Below are positions 8,457-17,588 of a DNA stretch of 54,231 nt, one piece after another. A program made the position numbers and the translations under genes. The DNA comes from a bacterium (GTDB taxonomy: Archaea; Nanoarchaeota; Nanoarchaeia; Woesearchaeales; UBA10216), in contig JAAGZO010001166.1 in NCBI GenBank assembly GCA_024206195.1, forward strand, positions 1 to 54,231, given 5' to 3'. Positions within the stretch are counted from its first letter, which is position 1; every line of letters begins with the position of its first letter. Under the pieces are notes generated by a model. That model was not told where the DNA came from. It was given only the letters and a program-made list of their open reading frames with translations, and ran no database searches.

Positions 8457-9329
8457 TTATAAAGAAGCAATATCGATATCATCGTTATCTTTTTGAAGTG
8501 ACACTAGCCCCAACTCTTTCTTTGCTTGCTCAGCTAGATTTTGAAGTAATGCACGATCTTTCTTAATCTCGCGCACTTTTTTTATGATGTAATAATCGCG
8601 ATAAGCGGTCTGTACCATCACATCATCAGAAGTCATCATAAAATCATGAATATTAAATCTATCTTCATCGAAATACGTCTGGTTAATTATGTCATCGCCT
8701 GATGCTTTTAATTGATTATACTCTTTACGCAGTGTGTTATAGCGATGCTCTGCCTTTTCCACAGCAAGTTGTGCTTCATCGGTATTATCAATCTTTAGCT
8801 GCTTACGCGCGTCATAAGCGTTATATTTCGCTTTCTCAATACATCGTAGGATATTGCCATGTTCTGTCAGTGTTGCTTCTAGAACAGCAATAATAGATTG
8901 AAGTTCATTTTTACGCGATTCACACGTTATCAGAGTACGCTCGGGTGCATCGTCTTTCATCTGCTTTAATACGCGACGATACTGCTCATCAAGCTTCTGA
9001 AGTAGCGATGCAGGCGGCATACCCACAGCATCCTCTGTCAGTACATACTCTACAAAGCTGGTTATATTGAATGCCTCATCTTCATTGTGCTCACGTGCTA
9101 CCGATTTCGCGTGCTCAATGGCTTGCTCATAGTCATCACGCGCTTTAAATATTTTGTCCGATTGCTGAGATTTTGCTCGCCCCATCTTGTTTTCGGTATG
9201 AAATGCATCGAAAACGTGCTGATACATTACGTATGTAGCGGCTAATGAATGGTAATTAACTAATTTACGTGCAGCTTGAATGCGTGCAAGCTTGACGGGA
9301 TTAGTTTCTTTACGCCCAAGTTTAGCCAT
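8457..9329 (-). CDS. coiled-coil protein, 290 aa, unknown
   Basis: Lysine- and glutamate-rich, almost wholly helical, with long coiled-coil stretches (about 60-110, 125-215 and 250-280). No catalytic motif, signal peptide or membrane segment is visible. It precedes the primase gene on the same strand with a gap of 220 bp in which I see no gene. It could be a structural or DNA-associated protein of the replication module, but that is only context. Confidence 0.65.
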   Translation of the reverse strand: MAKLGRKETNPVKLARIQAARKLVNYHSLAATYVMYQHVFDAFHTENKMGRAKSQQSDKIFKARDDYEQAIEHAKSVAREHNEDEAFNITSFVEYVLTEDAVGMPPASLLQKLDEQYRRVLKQMKDDAPERTLITCESRKNELQSIIAVLEATLTEHGNILRCIEKAKYNAYDARKQLKIDNTDEAQLAVEKAEHRYNTLRKEYNQLKASGDDIINQTYFDEDRFNIHDFMMTSDDVMVQTAYRDYYIIKKVREIKKDRALLQNLAEQAKKELGLVSLQKDNDDIDIASL

Positions 9330-9439
9330 ATTTATACCTTAATCTATTATGTTTACGCTATATTATCTTCCTTATTATCCGTAATTCAATATGGACACAC
9401 AAAAATACATGTATTTCTTACCTGTTGGCTGGAGGCATA

Positions 9440-9467
9440 TTGAATAGTTTTCCCTTTAATGTATATT
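9440..9467 (+). promoter_or_regulatory. likely sigma-70 promoter of the H-NS-like gene
   Basis: TTGAAT, 16-bp spacer, TATATT, placed 25 bp before the start codon and followed by the ribosome site AGGAG at about 9482. Good match in boxes and spacing. Confidence 0.5.
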
Positions 9468-9492
9468 CAATTCATAATCACAGGAGATCCAA

Positions 9493-9882
9493 ATGTCAGA
9501 GTTTATTAAAATTTTAACGCGCAAGAATTCCTTTCGTAAAAACATTGCAGAACTTGACTCTGAAACACTTGAAAGAGTTGCAGAAAACTTAGCGCTCTTT
9601 ATTGATGAACGCAAAAACCAAGAGGCCGCAGCAGCAGCTGAAGCAGCATCTAAGCAGGCGAAGATCGATGAAATTAGAAAAATGATGTCTGAAGCGGGCC
9701 TATCTTTTGATGATGTAGTTGATTCGATCGATGTTACAAAGCCCAAAACAAAAGTCACTGCAAAATACAGATTCCTAGATAAAAACGGTGAGCAAGTAGA
9801 GTGGTCAGGACGAGGTCGCACACCAGTAGCTATCAAAGAGTACGTTGATAACGGCGGTGCACTTGCAGATCTGCTGATCTAA
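9493..9882 (+). CDS. H-NS-like nucleoid-associated protein
   Basis: A 129-residue protein with a helical coiled-coil oligomerisation region (about 5-75) and the C-terminal H-NS DNA-binding domain: KYRFLDKNGEQVEWSGRGR followed by TPVAIKEYVDNGG. The WSGRGRTP loop matches the minor-groove hook of the family. Known role: silencing of AT-rich foreign DNA and reduction of the fitness cost of mobile elements. The gene is monocistronic, with its own promoter, AGGAG ribosome site and terminator. Carried on the island, it may silence the element's own AT-rich genes or help a transferred copy evade regulation. Confidence 0.9.
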   Translation: MSEFIKILTRKNSFRKNIAELDSETLERVAENLALFIDERKNQEAAAAAEAASKQAKIDEIRKMMSEAGLSFDDVVDSIDVTKPKTKVTAKYRFLDKNGEQVEWSGRGRTPVAIKEYVDNGGALADLLI

Positions 9883-9900
9883 TTCACAGCGTTATAACTC

Positions 9901-9930
9901 AAAAAGCACCCACACTGGGTGCTTTTTTTT
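9901..9930 (+). terminator. intrinsic terminator after the H-NS-like gene
   Basis: Stem AGCACCCA / TGGGTGCT with a 3-nt loop, followed by eight T residues and preceded by A residues. A strong rho-independent terminator 19 bp after the stop codon. Confidence 0.93.
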
Positions 9931-10038
9931 GCCTGATTTAAGCAAGAACCTCCATACAATTCAGTACCTATGAAACAAAAATGGAATTAATTCGGTCAAA
10001 TAATTAAAACTTAAAATAATTTTACAATGTATTAATTC

Positions 10039-10066
10039 TTTACAGATCAGCAATACTGTCTATAAT
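10039..10066 (+). promoter_or_regulatory. likely sigma-70 promoter of the helicase gene
   Basis: TTTACA, 16-bp spacer, perfect TATAAT, 43 bp upstream of the start at 10110, in an AT-rich region. No strong ribosome site is seen before the ATG. Confidence 0.55.
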
Positions 10067-10109
10067 ACTCCGAAATACAGTTCAAAAATAAATTTATTTA
10101 GTAAAGATT

Positions 10110-12356
10110 ATGGATATTAATACACAGTTCGAAGCTATTAATGAGATCGGTAAACTCGACAAGATTCCTGTTCTTGAAGTCAACGCGCAGGTAGCTAACA
10201 AACCACCTGCCTATGCTGAAGCACAGAACGCAGAAGGCACTGCACTGAATCTAATCGAGTCATTCAAAAAACGTGCAGCGGTCTACTTTTGTGAATCTGA
10301 CCATGCATACGCAAATATTAATAATGCCCGTGCAGTGCTCAATTACAACGCTGTAGCAGTGGTTAACAATAAAGAACTTGATTTTGATGATCTTACAAAC
10401 ACACAACGCATCGCGTTCTGTATGCAATACGATGTAGCGATTCAGTATGATGAACTCGTTAAAGCAGCTGCATCTGAATACATCGATCTAGCCGATGCAA
10501 ACGCTGCAATCGCTTCTATTTGCACACAAAACATTAATATATCTGAAAGTAATTTCAATGATGCTAAAAAATTATTTTTAAAAGGCATCGTATTAAATAA
10601 TGCTGACGTTGAATTCAATACGATGGCAGAAGCACGCATGTTCGCTGATCAGGAAGATCGCGTGATATTAAAGGCAAACACCGGCTCAGGAAAGTCGCAG
10701 ATTGTTATTAACCCAGTTGTGCAAGAAGCCATCAAAAAGGGTCGAAAAGTACTGTTCATCACTTCCCGTAAATCCATTCTTGATGCAGTACAGATTAATG
10801 AAATCGCTGACTACCGCAAAGTCGAAGCCGGTGATGAGATCAATCACCTAAAAATATGTATCAATTCACTACGTAAGCCAGCCTTTGCTAACTTTGCGCG
10901 CACTGCAGAATTGGTAGTGATTGATGAAGCACAACAGGTACTACGGCAGGTTATCACGGGTGACATGAACGGCATGCGTACCCAAGTTTTTAACATATTT
11001 AATGAAGTTGTTAACAAAGCACCACGCTTGATTGCAGCTGATGCAGACATTAATGATGACGCTGTTAAATTTTATGATGGTACAAGCGTAAAAGTACGTT
11101 CGAACAGCTACGACAATTTAAGCGTCAATCTTCTGGACGGAACAAATGTATTTGATGAGATCGTTAAAGCTGCAGAGCGGTCACAGGTTGTCGTTGCTAC
11201 AGATTCCAAGCGCCATGCGAACATGCTTAATCAAGCGATAAACAGTGCTTACGATAGAAAAGTAATGCTAATCACGGCTGACACTGTAGGTGGTAAAGAG
11301 CAGCAAGACTTTATTGCCAACATAAATGATCGTATTAATAACTATGATGCAGTGATCTACACCCCAGCGATGTCCAGTGGAGTCTCTATACAGATCGAAA
11401 ACGCTGATCGTAAAAACTACGGTTTGTTTGTCGGTAACATCATCCCGTCAGATATTGTGCAAATGATCCGTCGTGACCGTACAGCAACTGAATTCCATCT
11501 TGGTATCAAGCACACACCGAACACGAACTCTCTAGTTAAAGCGGGTACAAACAGTTTATTAGAGAAGATGATTGGGCAGATGAGTCGCGATGATAAGTTT
11601 ATTAAAAACGCTCTGAAACCAGCCCTTGCGTGCACTCTTTCTTATCTTGGATTCAAGGTTCAAGTCGTTGAAGATAACGCAACAGATGAAGCAAAAGACG
11701 CTGTATACGATGCAAAAAAAATAGAGTATGAAGCATATGTTCAAGGTGTTTTAAATTCTGAGGCAGCGTCTGATGAAGAAGTGAAGCAAACACGACATGA
11801 TAATCAGTCTGACCTTGCAACTTACTTTGCTGTAGAACGCTATCGTGTAGAGCAATTTTTTAAAACACCGAATATCACTCATTTTGAAATGGACATTTGG
11901 AAACGAGGACAGATCGAGCCACTTGTTCGCATCAATAACATTCTTCTTTGCTCGGATCCAGACAGTCTTAAAGCACTGTGCGATAAACGAAACAAGCATC
12001 GTGCAAGTAACGAGAAAGATCTGTCATTCGAGATCTTCACACTCATGCATCAGGTGTTTGATACAGCAAAGATCAACTTTAAAGCACAGATATCTGAAGT
12101 GACTGAAGAAAGTGCAGCGCAGGCGATTCAGAAAGCGTATGACAACGGTTGGAATAACCTTGGCCTTAAGTTCATCACTAAACGCATGCTGAATTCAACA
12201 CACAAGATCAAAACCCTGAATACATTGCTCAAATCTGTATGCGGATATGGGCTTGTACGCAAGCAGAAAGGGTCAGGTAAAGAGCGCATCAGCATCTATG
12301 TGTTTAATGAAAAAAAATCAGCGCACATTCGTCAATTTGTTGAACAACCCCAATGA
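10110..12356 (+). CDS. superfamily 2 helicase, plasmid replication type
   Basis: A 748-residue protein. Walker A is ANTGSGKS (residues 189-196), Walker B is VIDEAQ (D272, E273), and motif VI-like IRRDRT lies near residue 455. The arrangement resembles origin-binding and replication helicases of plasmids and large viruses (the CyRepA1-type and D5/UL9-like group). The N-terminal 180 residues and the C-terminal 250 residues are unrecognised. With the AEP-like primase and ParA it makes a replication and maintenance module. It is followed after 46 bp by a small gene on the same strand. Confidence 0.7.
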   Translation: MDINTQFEAINEIGKLDKIPVLEVNAQVANKPPAYAEAQNAEGTALNLIESFKKRAAVYFCESDHAYANINNARAVLNYNAVAVVNNKELDFDDLTNTQRIAFCMQYDVAIQYDELVKAAASEYIDLADANAAIASICTQNINISESNFNDAKKLFLKGIVLNNADVEFNTMAEARMFADQEDRVILKANTGSGKSQIVINPVVQEAIKKGRKVLFITSRKSILDAVQINEIADYRKVEAGDEINHLKICINSLRKPAFANFARTAELVVIDEAQQVLRQVITGDMNGMRTQVFNIFNEVVNKAPRLIAADADINDDAVKFYDGTSVKVRSNSYDNLSVNLLDGTNVFDEIVKAAERSQVVVATDSKRHANMLNQAINSAYDRKVMLITADTVGGKEQQDFIANINDRINNYDAVIYTPAMSSGVSIQIENADRKNYGLFVGNIIPSDIVQMIRRDRTATEFHLGIKHTPNTNSLVKAGTNSLLEKMIGQMSRDDKFIKNALKPALACTLSYLGFKVQVVEDNATDEAKDAVYDAKKIEYEAYVQGVLNSEAASDEEVKQTRHDNQSDLATYFAVERYRVEQFFKTPNITHFEMDIWKRGQIEPLVRINNILLCSDPDSLKALCDKRNKHRASNEKDLSFEIFTLMHQVFDTAKINFKAQISEVTEESAAQAIQKAYDNGWNNLGLKFITKRMLNSTHKIKTLNTLLKSVCGYGLVRKQKGSGKERISIYVFNEKKSAHIRQFVEQPQ

Positions 12357-12402
12357 TGAAACGCCCCCCACGGAATGTTCACATCATCAGGAGAAATTAA
12401 AT

Positions 12403-12867
12403 ATGTGTAAGTTATATATCACCATGAGTAACACGACTAACCTCACTCAAATGTTTGCCGTGATTGGTGACCATGTACATTGGATTAAGCAGTATCAATC
12501 GAGCTTCTTTATCGATAGCAGCCGAAATCAGACACTGGAAGAAGCCAGAAAGGTATTTATCGATGATCAAATAAGTAAGTTCTGCGATTCAGACTTTCAT
12601 CGAGATCTAAAAGCCTTCATTCGTAAATCAGCTCAGTGTGACGAAAAGAACCAGTCAAAGAGAACTTATCGTAGACCGCCTGTACACAGTGTGTTTCAGC
12701 AATTTTCAACCGAGGAAGGTCTCTTTGAGTCACTCGAATACATAACATTTAATAAGCAGATGCTCCCCAATGATATTAAAGAGCATTTGCTGGCGCTAAG
12801 CACACAGAAGGAATCAAGAAGCCGTGATGCAAAATCAAAGCGACAGATGCCTGATTTATCAATTTAA
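12403..12867 (+). CDS. hypothetical protein, 154 aa
   Basis: The start was placed at the ATG at 12403 because AGGAG lies 9 bp upstream. A longer reading of the same frame would run through the end of the helicase gene. The protein begins MCKLYITMSNTTNLTQMFAV and has a basic C-terminal tail (SRSRDAKSKRQM). No known domain is recognised. It is co-oriented with the replication helicase, so it may serve the same process. Confidence 0.6.
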   Translation: MCKLYITMSNTTNLTQMFAVIGDHVHWIKQYQSSFFIDSSRNQTLEEARKVFIDDQISKFCDSDFHRDLKAFIRKSAQCDEKNQSKRTYRRPPVHSVFQQFSTEEGLFESLEYITFNKQMLPNDIKEHLLALSTQKESRSRDAKSKRQMPDLSI

Positions 12868-12931
12868 CTTAAGTTTCTGTACTTGCTCATATTCATCCAA
12901 AAAGTGCTTTTGAACTCAACCTGAGAGGGTT

Positions 12932-14995
12932 TCATTCCACATTAATATAAGTCAATTCAAATGCTTTACATGGTCGTTGACTCTGTAGGCGGTTGGAAAG
13001 CTGGAATGCATTGTTCATATCGTACAGTTGAAAGATATCAAGCCCACGATCCAAAGAAATTTTCCATCCATGATCGGTGACAATATGACGTGCATGTTGG
13101 GTGCCTGAAGTATCAAAAGAATAGGCAAACTTGATACCGACTGTCAGCATAGAACTTTGTATCTGATCCAGCCATTCACGTTGCTGATCGCCCTTCAATT
13201 CATCTTCAACGGTAATTAAACTTACAACGATTTCATCTTCTTCAGCTTTAAATTTAACAATCGTTTCCATCAGTTCCATCAAATTACGAACCTGATAAAA
13301 CAGCCGGATGTAAGGGTCAGTCACGGTTATGTGTTTTGCCCCTTTCAAATAGTCACCAAATAGCGAGTCGTAACTAATGCCTCGTTGATTTTCCATGATG
13401 ACCACATGCTTTTCTTCCAGCTCAGGAGTCCCAGCTTGGCTTGATATCGGTTGCAGCATGGCCGCTGGCGACGATCCTCTTTCAATCGGAACGGGCAGTT
13501 CTGAAGGCTCATTACCATCGCCAACGACTTGATTAAAATATCTCGGATATTCCAGTTCTTCTAACGTCTTAACAGAGGTTTGTTTCCCCGCATTATCAGA
13601 GTATCTAAAGTCCACCTCAGCATAAGTAGAATCTATACGCATCAGTTGATCTTTGACCCTTTTTCTACCCTCAATGGCAAATTTTAAGACACGCTCAATT
13701 TCATCTTTCGATGCGCCCCCCTGAGGAAATAGAATCTTCATCAAGCCGGAGAAAGTCTTATTAATGCCATCTTTATCTCGGGTAGATAGCGACGGATCCA
13801 ATTCAAATAGCCCTTTGTACTGATCTGAATAGTCTTGGTTACGAAGATGACGAAGAATCTCAGCGAGGTAATCCACCACAAAGCCATAACCTGCAGAGAA
13901 CATCTCTCCACGGATGATATCCACTTCCCAGCCCGGGATGTAAAAATGTAAACGGTCAAGAAAAGCTGAGTCGTAGAATTTCTCCGGGAGCGCATCAAAA
14001 AGATCCGTATGTTTAAGCATGTAGGGCAAACTATGTTCAGTATTCCCCACGAAAGCCATCGAAGCATCAGCACCAAGGGTTTCAACACCACGCGAGAACG
14101 ACTTGTTTGCCATGTAGTTCTTCATGATATCAACCAGTGCTTTATCTACCTTCTTCTGCTTACCTGCAAATTCATCAAAGGCAACCGTATCCCAGTATCC
14201 GACCAAACCAATTTTGCCACTGGAGTTGTTCACAAACAGCTTGGGAACCGTAACCTCACCACCGGAAATTAAGATGCCATGAGGCGAGAACTCAGAATAG
14301 ATATGAGATTTACCTGTTCCCTTTGGCCCCAGCTCGATCAGGTTGTAATTGCGCTCACAAAAGGGAATCAAACGAACAAGTTGTGTGAGTTTACTGCGAT
14401 CACCGAAATACTCTGGATTAAAACCTACACTCTGAACTAGAACATCGATCCATTCATCTAGCGAGAACTGCTTACGCGCTTCTAGATATGAATCGTAATC
14501 AAAGTGAGACATCTGGATAGGTTTAAGCGAACCAAGTATCCAAGGAATCGCATCCTTGTCTTCAGTATGTTCATACTCGATATCAGCAATGACCCACACC
14601 CCACCGACGAGCAGTTTTGGATGTTGTTTTACCGTACCTGAGTCAATGAGTACCTTTTTGATCCCAAGATTAGAGAATTCCGTCTCATAGCAATCCTTTT
14701 TATCGTTAAGCGCCACCGTGACTTTATCGATGACCTTATATCGACCTTTTTCACGGATATTGGAACGTATTAGTCCTGCTTCATTACGGTGAACATAATG
14801 CTTAGCCAGAATTTCCTTAACCGTTTGAATACCACTTTCTATGCTGTCTTCATCATTGGTGGCACAGTACTGACCTAGTAAATATTCAAGAACATAGGAC
14901 GGAACAATGGCGTTCCCCTTTACGGTTTTCACCAAGTCTTTGCGCACTACAAGACCGGGAAATACCTCATTTATCTTAGCGTTCAGATCCGTCAT
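12932..14995 (-). CDS. brxL: BREX type 1 protein BrxL, Lon-like AAA+ ATPase
   Basis: A 687-residue protein. N-terminal region VFPGLVVRKDLVKTVKGN, Walker A GPKGTGKS (223-230) and Walker B VAFDEFAGKQKK are as in BrxL. The C-terminal Lon-protease-like part is diverged. Known role: a multimeric AAA+ protein that binds DNA and is needed for phage restriction but not for host methylation. It is the last gene of the leftward BREX operon, 33 bp after pglZ. The final 63 bp to the convergent gene hold nothing else visible. Confidence 0.93.
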   Translation of the reverse strand: MTDLNAKINEVFPGLVVRKDLVKTVKGNAIVPSYVLEYLLGQYCATNDEDSIESGIQTVKEILAKHYVHRNEAGLIRSNIREKGRYKVIDKVTVALNDKKDCYETEFSNLGIKKVLIDSGTVKQHPKLLVGGVWVIADIEYEHTEDKDAIPWILGSLKPIQMSHFDYDSYLEARKQFSLDEWIDVLVQSVGFNPEYFGDRSKLTQLVRLIPFCERNYNLIELGPKGTGKSHIYSEFSPHGILISGGEVTVPKLFVNNSSGKIGLVGYWDTVAFDEFAGKQKKVDKALVDIMKNYMANKSFSRGVETLGADASMAFVGNTEHSLPYMLKHTDLFDALPEKFYDSAFLDRLHFYIPGWEVDIIRGEMFSAGYGFVVDYLAEILRHLRNQDYSDQYKGLFELDPSLSTRDKDGINKTFSGLMKILFPQGGASKDEIERVLKFAIEGRKRVKDQLMRIDSTYAEVDFRYSDNAGKQTSVKTLEELEYPRYFNQVVGDGNEPSELPVPIERGSSPAAMLQPISSQAGTPELEEKHVVIMENQRGISYDSLFGDYLKGAKHITVTDPYIRLFYQVRNLMELMETIVKFKAEEDEIVVSLITVEDELKGDQQREWLDQIQSSMLTVGIKFAYSFDTSGTQHARHIVTDHGWKISLDRGLDIFQLYDMNNAFQLSNRLQSQRPCKAFELTYINVE

Positions 14996-15028
14996 GTTAT
15001 CGTCCTAATTATCTCTCAATACCATTCT

Positions 15029-17578
15029 TTAAAAATCAAAGTCACTCGTGAAGGAGCGGCGAATGGTGTACTTCAACTGTTTGTATTCTGTGAACTGGTT
15101 TGTACCAGAAACAGGTTCTTCTAATTTCAGGCTAACTTCTTCATTGTTAGCATTATCGGCTTCCTGCGTCAGAACAAAGCGTAGTTTCATTTCACGCTCA
15201 CGTGCATTCTCTGCCGTTAGATCCATTGTGATGTTATGAAGATCAGAAATAAGCTGGCCCGAAGCTGTATAGATACCACAACGTAACACACGTGGTTTGA
15301 GCTTATCGTTTACAGGTTCTGTCTGATATAGCGTCACTGACAGTTGTCCAGCTGAAATTACGTTTGTCGATCCTCGTAGTAGGTCTACCTCAACAGTCGC
15401 CACATCATCCTGACGGCTCTTATTTACTGATATAACGGGCACAATTACTTCTTGCAGCGTTGCACCACCGTGAACAAATCGGCTTCCTGACCCACTCAGG
15501 CGCAAACGCTGAATGCCTTTCGGAATTGCCGCATGCACATCACTCGAAAGACCTAATTCATCAGAACTGAACACTTTCACAGATTCAGCTGCTGATAACC
15601 CTTTACCCAGTAAGAATCTGCGATCACGATAATGCACATCGCCACTCACATCTGTTGAAAGGAAGTCACTCTCATCTAGAGGACGATTCTGATAGATAAA
15701 ACCATGATCCGCTGTGATCAACACGTTGGATGCATTGTAAGCAGCAAGCTTCTTAATCAACACCAGAAGATCGTCAAAGGTCCGCTCAGTCGCATCAAAG
15801 GCTTCACCCTCGGACTGCATCTTATCGCCTGCATGATCGATGCGGTTGTGATAGATATAGATAACATCGTGGTTTTTAAACAGCTCTCGGCCTTCGCTCT
15901 GCTTCATTTCCATAATAGATTTAGCTTGCTGAGCGCACGCACGATCGCCTAATGCTGCTTTGAGAAGTTTATCCCGATTAGCAGTCCCTTGAGTGGATAT
16001 ACCATCAATCGATACAGCACTGTCCTTTTCAGAAATGGTGAATTCACCACTACTGTTTGGGAGCAATGACGCCATACCTAACTGCGTATAGCTGGGTAAT
16101 GACGAGAGCATGTGATTCAGTGAAGCCTGATAGCGCTTTTCACGATTGATATGGCCGATCATCTCATCTGCCGCTTCATAGCGGAAAGCATCTGAGATAA
16201 TGACACAGATTTTATTACCACGATTTGTATAAGGCTTGACCCAACGGTTGTAGAACTGTCTTTGCGGTGCCACATCTGGCACAGACCATTCATCCATCAG
16301 ATCCACTTGCCCCTGCCACTGTGTCGCCAGTGGACTGAGAAAGCGGTTGGTGTACAAGTTCTCGATGGTATCGACAAGACTACTGAGCAGTGTCATCTGT
16401 CCTGATGACTTTAGAGCATATATAAACTTCCGGTACATCTGATCGATCTTAAACCAGTGGCGAACATAGCCGTGTACCGCATCTGAACTACTGCTCATAT
16501 TCAACTGGACTGTATCCAGCTGTGACAGGAACTGGCTGGCCACTTCAATGGCCGAATAAAGGTGTTTAAAGTCTCCGTACCAATGACTTTGACGCCTCTC
16601 TCGGCAATATTTAGTGACTTCACCTTCAGATAAGGTCCGCTGTCCAACTGCAGTGACCAGATCGACAATCACCTTCTGATCAATCAGACGATAATAATCC
16701 ATCTCAATCACATCACGAAGATCACGGCTGTTCAGGTCGCTTTCAACATCAAGCAAAACGGCATAATCCGATGATAATGCCTCAAAAACATCTTCGTGCT
16801 TACGGCTTTCCTTCCAGCGTTTGAATAACACCAAGGCATCATTGTTCAACGAAGCCTTATCTTTCGCTTTAGGGTTGGTAATTGAGAGTGCATAGCAGGA
16901 TTTAAACAGTTCGATTGAGAAATCTTTAACCGAAGGCGAATCTGATACATATCCATAATGTCGCTCGATCTGATCCCAAAGTACTCCGGTCAAATTGCAA
17001 CGCTCAATCATGGCGTAACGCGACTGTGACTCTTCAATCAATTCGTCGAAAAGATTTTCGCAGATAACATCGAGACGAACATCGGCGAGTTGATTAAGGT
17101 CAGTGCATACAGCGAGCATCTTCAGCCGTACTTGTTGTTTCAGATCATCTGGTTTTAAGAGCGTTTTGAGTCTTTCCTTGCGTACTTCAGCCTGCTTTGG
17201 TGCTCTCCCTGCATCAAAGAAAGCCTCATGTTCAGTGACCACATCAGCAAACTCAGGGGGTAATTCTAGCTCACTCAACCAAATTGCCGACTGATCAGTG
17301 CGGAATACAGCACTGCTAAGCTGGACGTCCAACAACCAGTTATTAATGTACTCCGGCTCAGCCCCTTCACAGTAAAGTAAGAAGTTTTGCTTTGGGGATT
17401 CACGCAAGATTCGGTGCTTGAGTGTAAACTCGTTGGCATTGATCTCGGCCTTTTCAATTCCATCCATTTGCAAATTATCAAAGGCATCACGAAACTCTTG
17501 TTTGTCGTCGTACCAAAAGACGATTCGCTGTCGCTCAAAGAGCCGAACGAGTGCTTGTTGGATTCTGTTCTCCGTCAT
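15029..17578 (-). CDS. pglZ: BREX type 1 protein PglZ, alkaline-phosphatase superfamily
   Basis: An 849-residue protein. Metal-site motifs of the alkaline phosphatase superfamily are visible: VIISDAFRYEAADEM (D463), IDHAGDK and ITADHGF (D624, H625). Known: BREX-1 PglZ is a core component essential for defence and methylation, and related PglZ domains have nuclease or phosphodiesterase activity. It lies 10 bp after pglX and is likely co-translated. Length is normal for the BREX-1 family and no break is seen. Confidence 0.95.
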   Translation of the reverse strand: MTENRIQQALVRLFERQRIVFWYDDKQEFRDAFDNLQMDGIEKAEINANEFTLKHRILRESPKQNFLLYCEGAEPEYINNWLLDVQLSSAVFRTDQSAIWLSELELPPEFADVVTEHEAFFDAGRAPKQAEVRKERLKTLLKPDDLKQQVRLKMLAVCTDLNQLADVRLDVICENLFDELIEESQSRYAMIERCNLTGVLWDQIERHYGYVSDSPSVKDFSIELFKSCYALSITNPKAKDKASLNNDALVLFKRWKESRKHEDVFEALSSDYAVLLDVESDLNSRDLRDVIEMDYYRLIDQKVIVDLVTAVGQRTLSEGEVTKYCRERRQSHWYGDFKHLYSAIEVASQFLSQLDTVQLNMSSSSDAVHGYVRHWFKIDQMYRKFIYALKSSGQMTLLSSLVDTIENLYTNRFLSPLATQWQGQVDLMDEWSVPDVAPQRQFYNRWVKPYTNRGNKICVIISDAFRYEAADEMIGHINREKRYQASLNHMLSSLPSYTQLGMASLLPNSSGEFTISEKDSAVSIDGISTQGTANRDKLLKAALGDRACAQQAKSIMEMKQSEGRELFKNHDVIYIYHNRIDHAGDKMQSEGEAFDATERTFDDLLVLIKKLAAYNASNVLITADHGFIYQNRPLDESDFLSTDVSGDVHYRDRRFLLGKGLSAAESVKVFSSDELGLSSDVHAAIPKGIQRLRLSGSGSRFVHGGATLQEVIVPVISVNKSRQDDVATVEVDLLRGSTNVISAGQLSVTLYQTEPVNDKLKPRVLRCGIYTASGQLISDLHNITMDLTAENAREREMKLRFVLTQEADNANNEEVSLKLEEPVSGTNQFTEYKQLKYTIRRSFTSDFDF

Positions 17579-17588
17579 CGTCCCTGCC

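Noticed and set aside
12247..12402. Longer start for the 154-aa protein
   Set aside because: It would lie in another frame inside the end of the helicase gene. ATG 12403 has AGGAG at the right distance.
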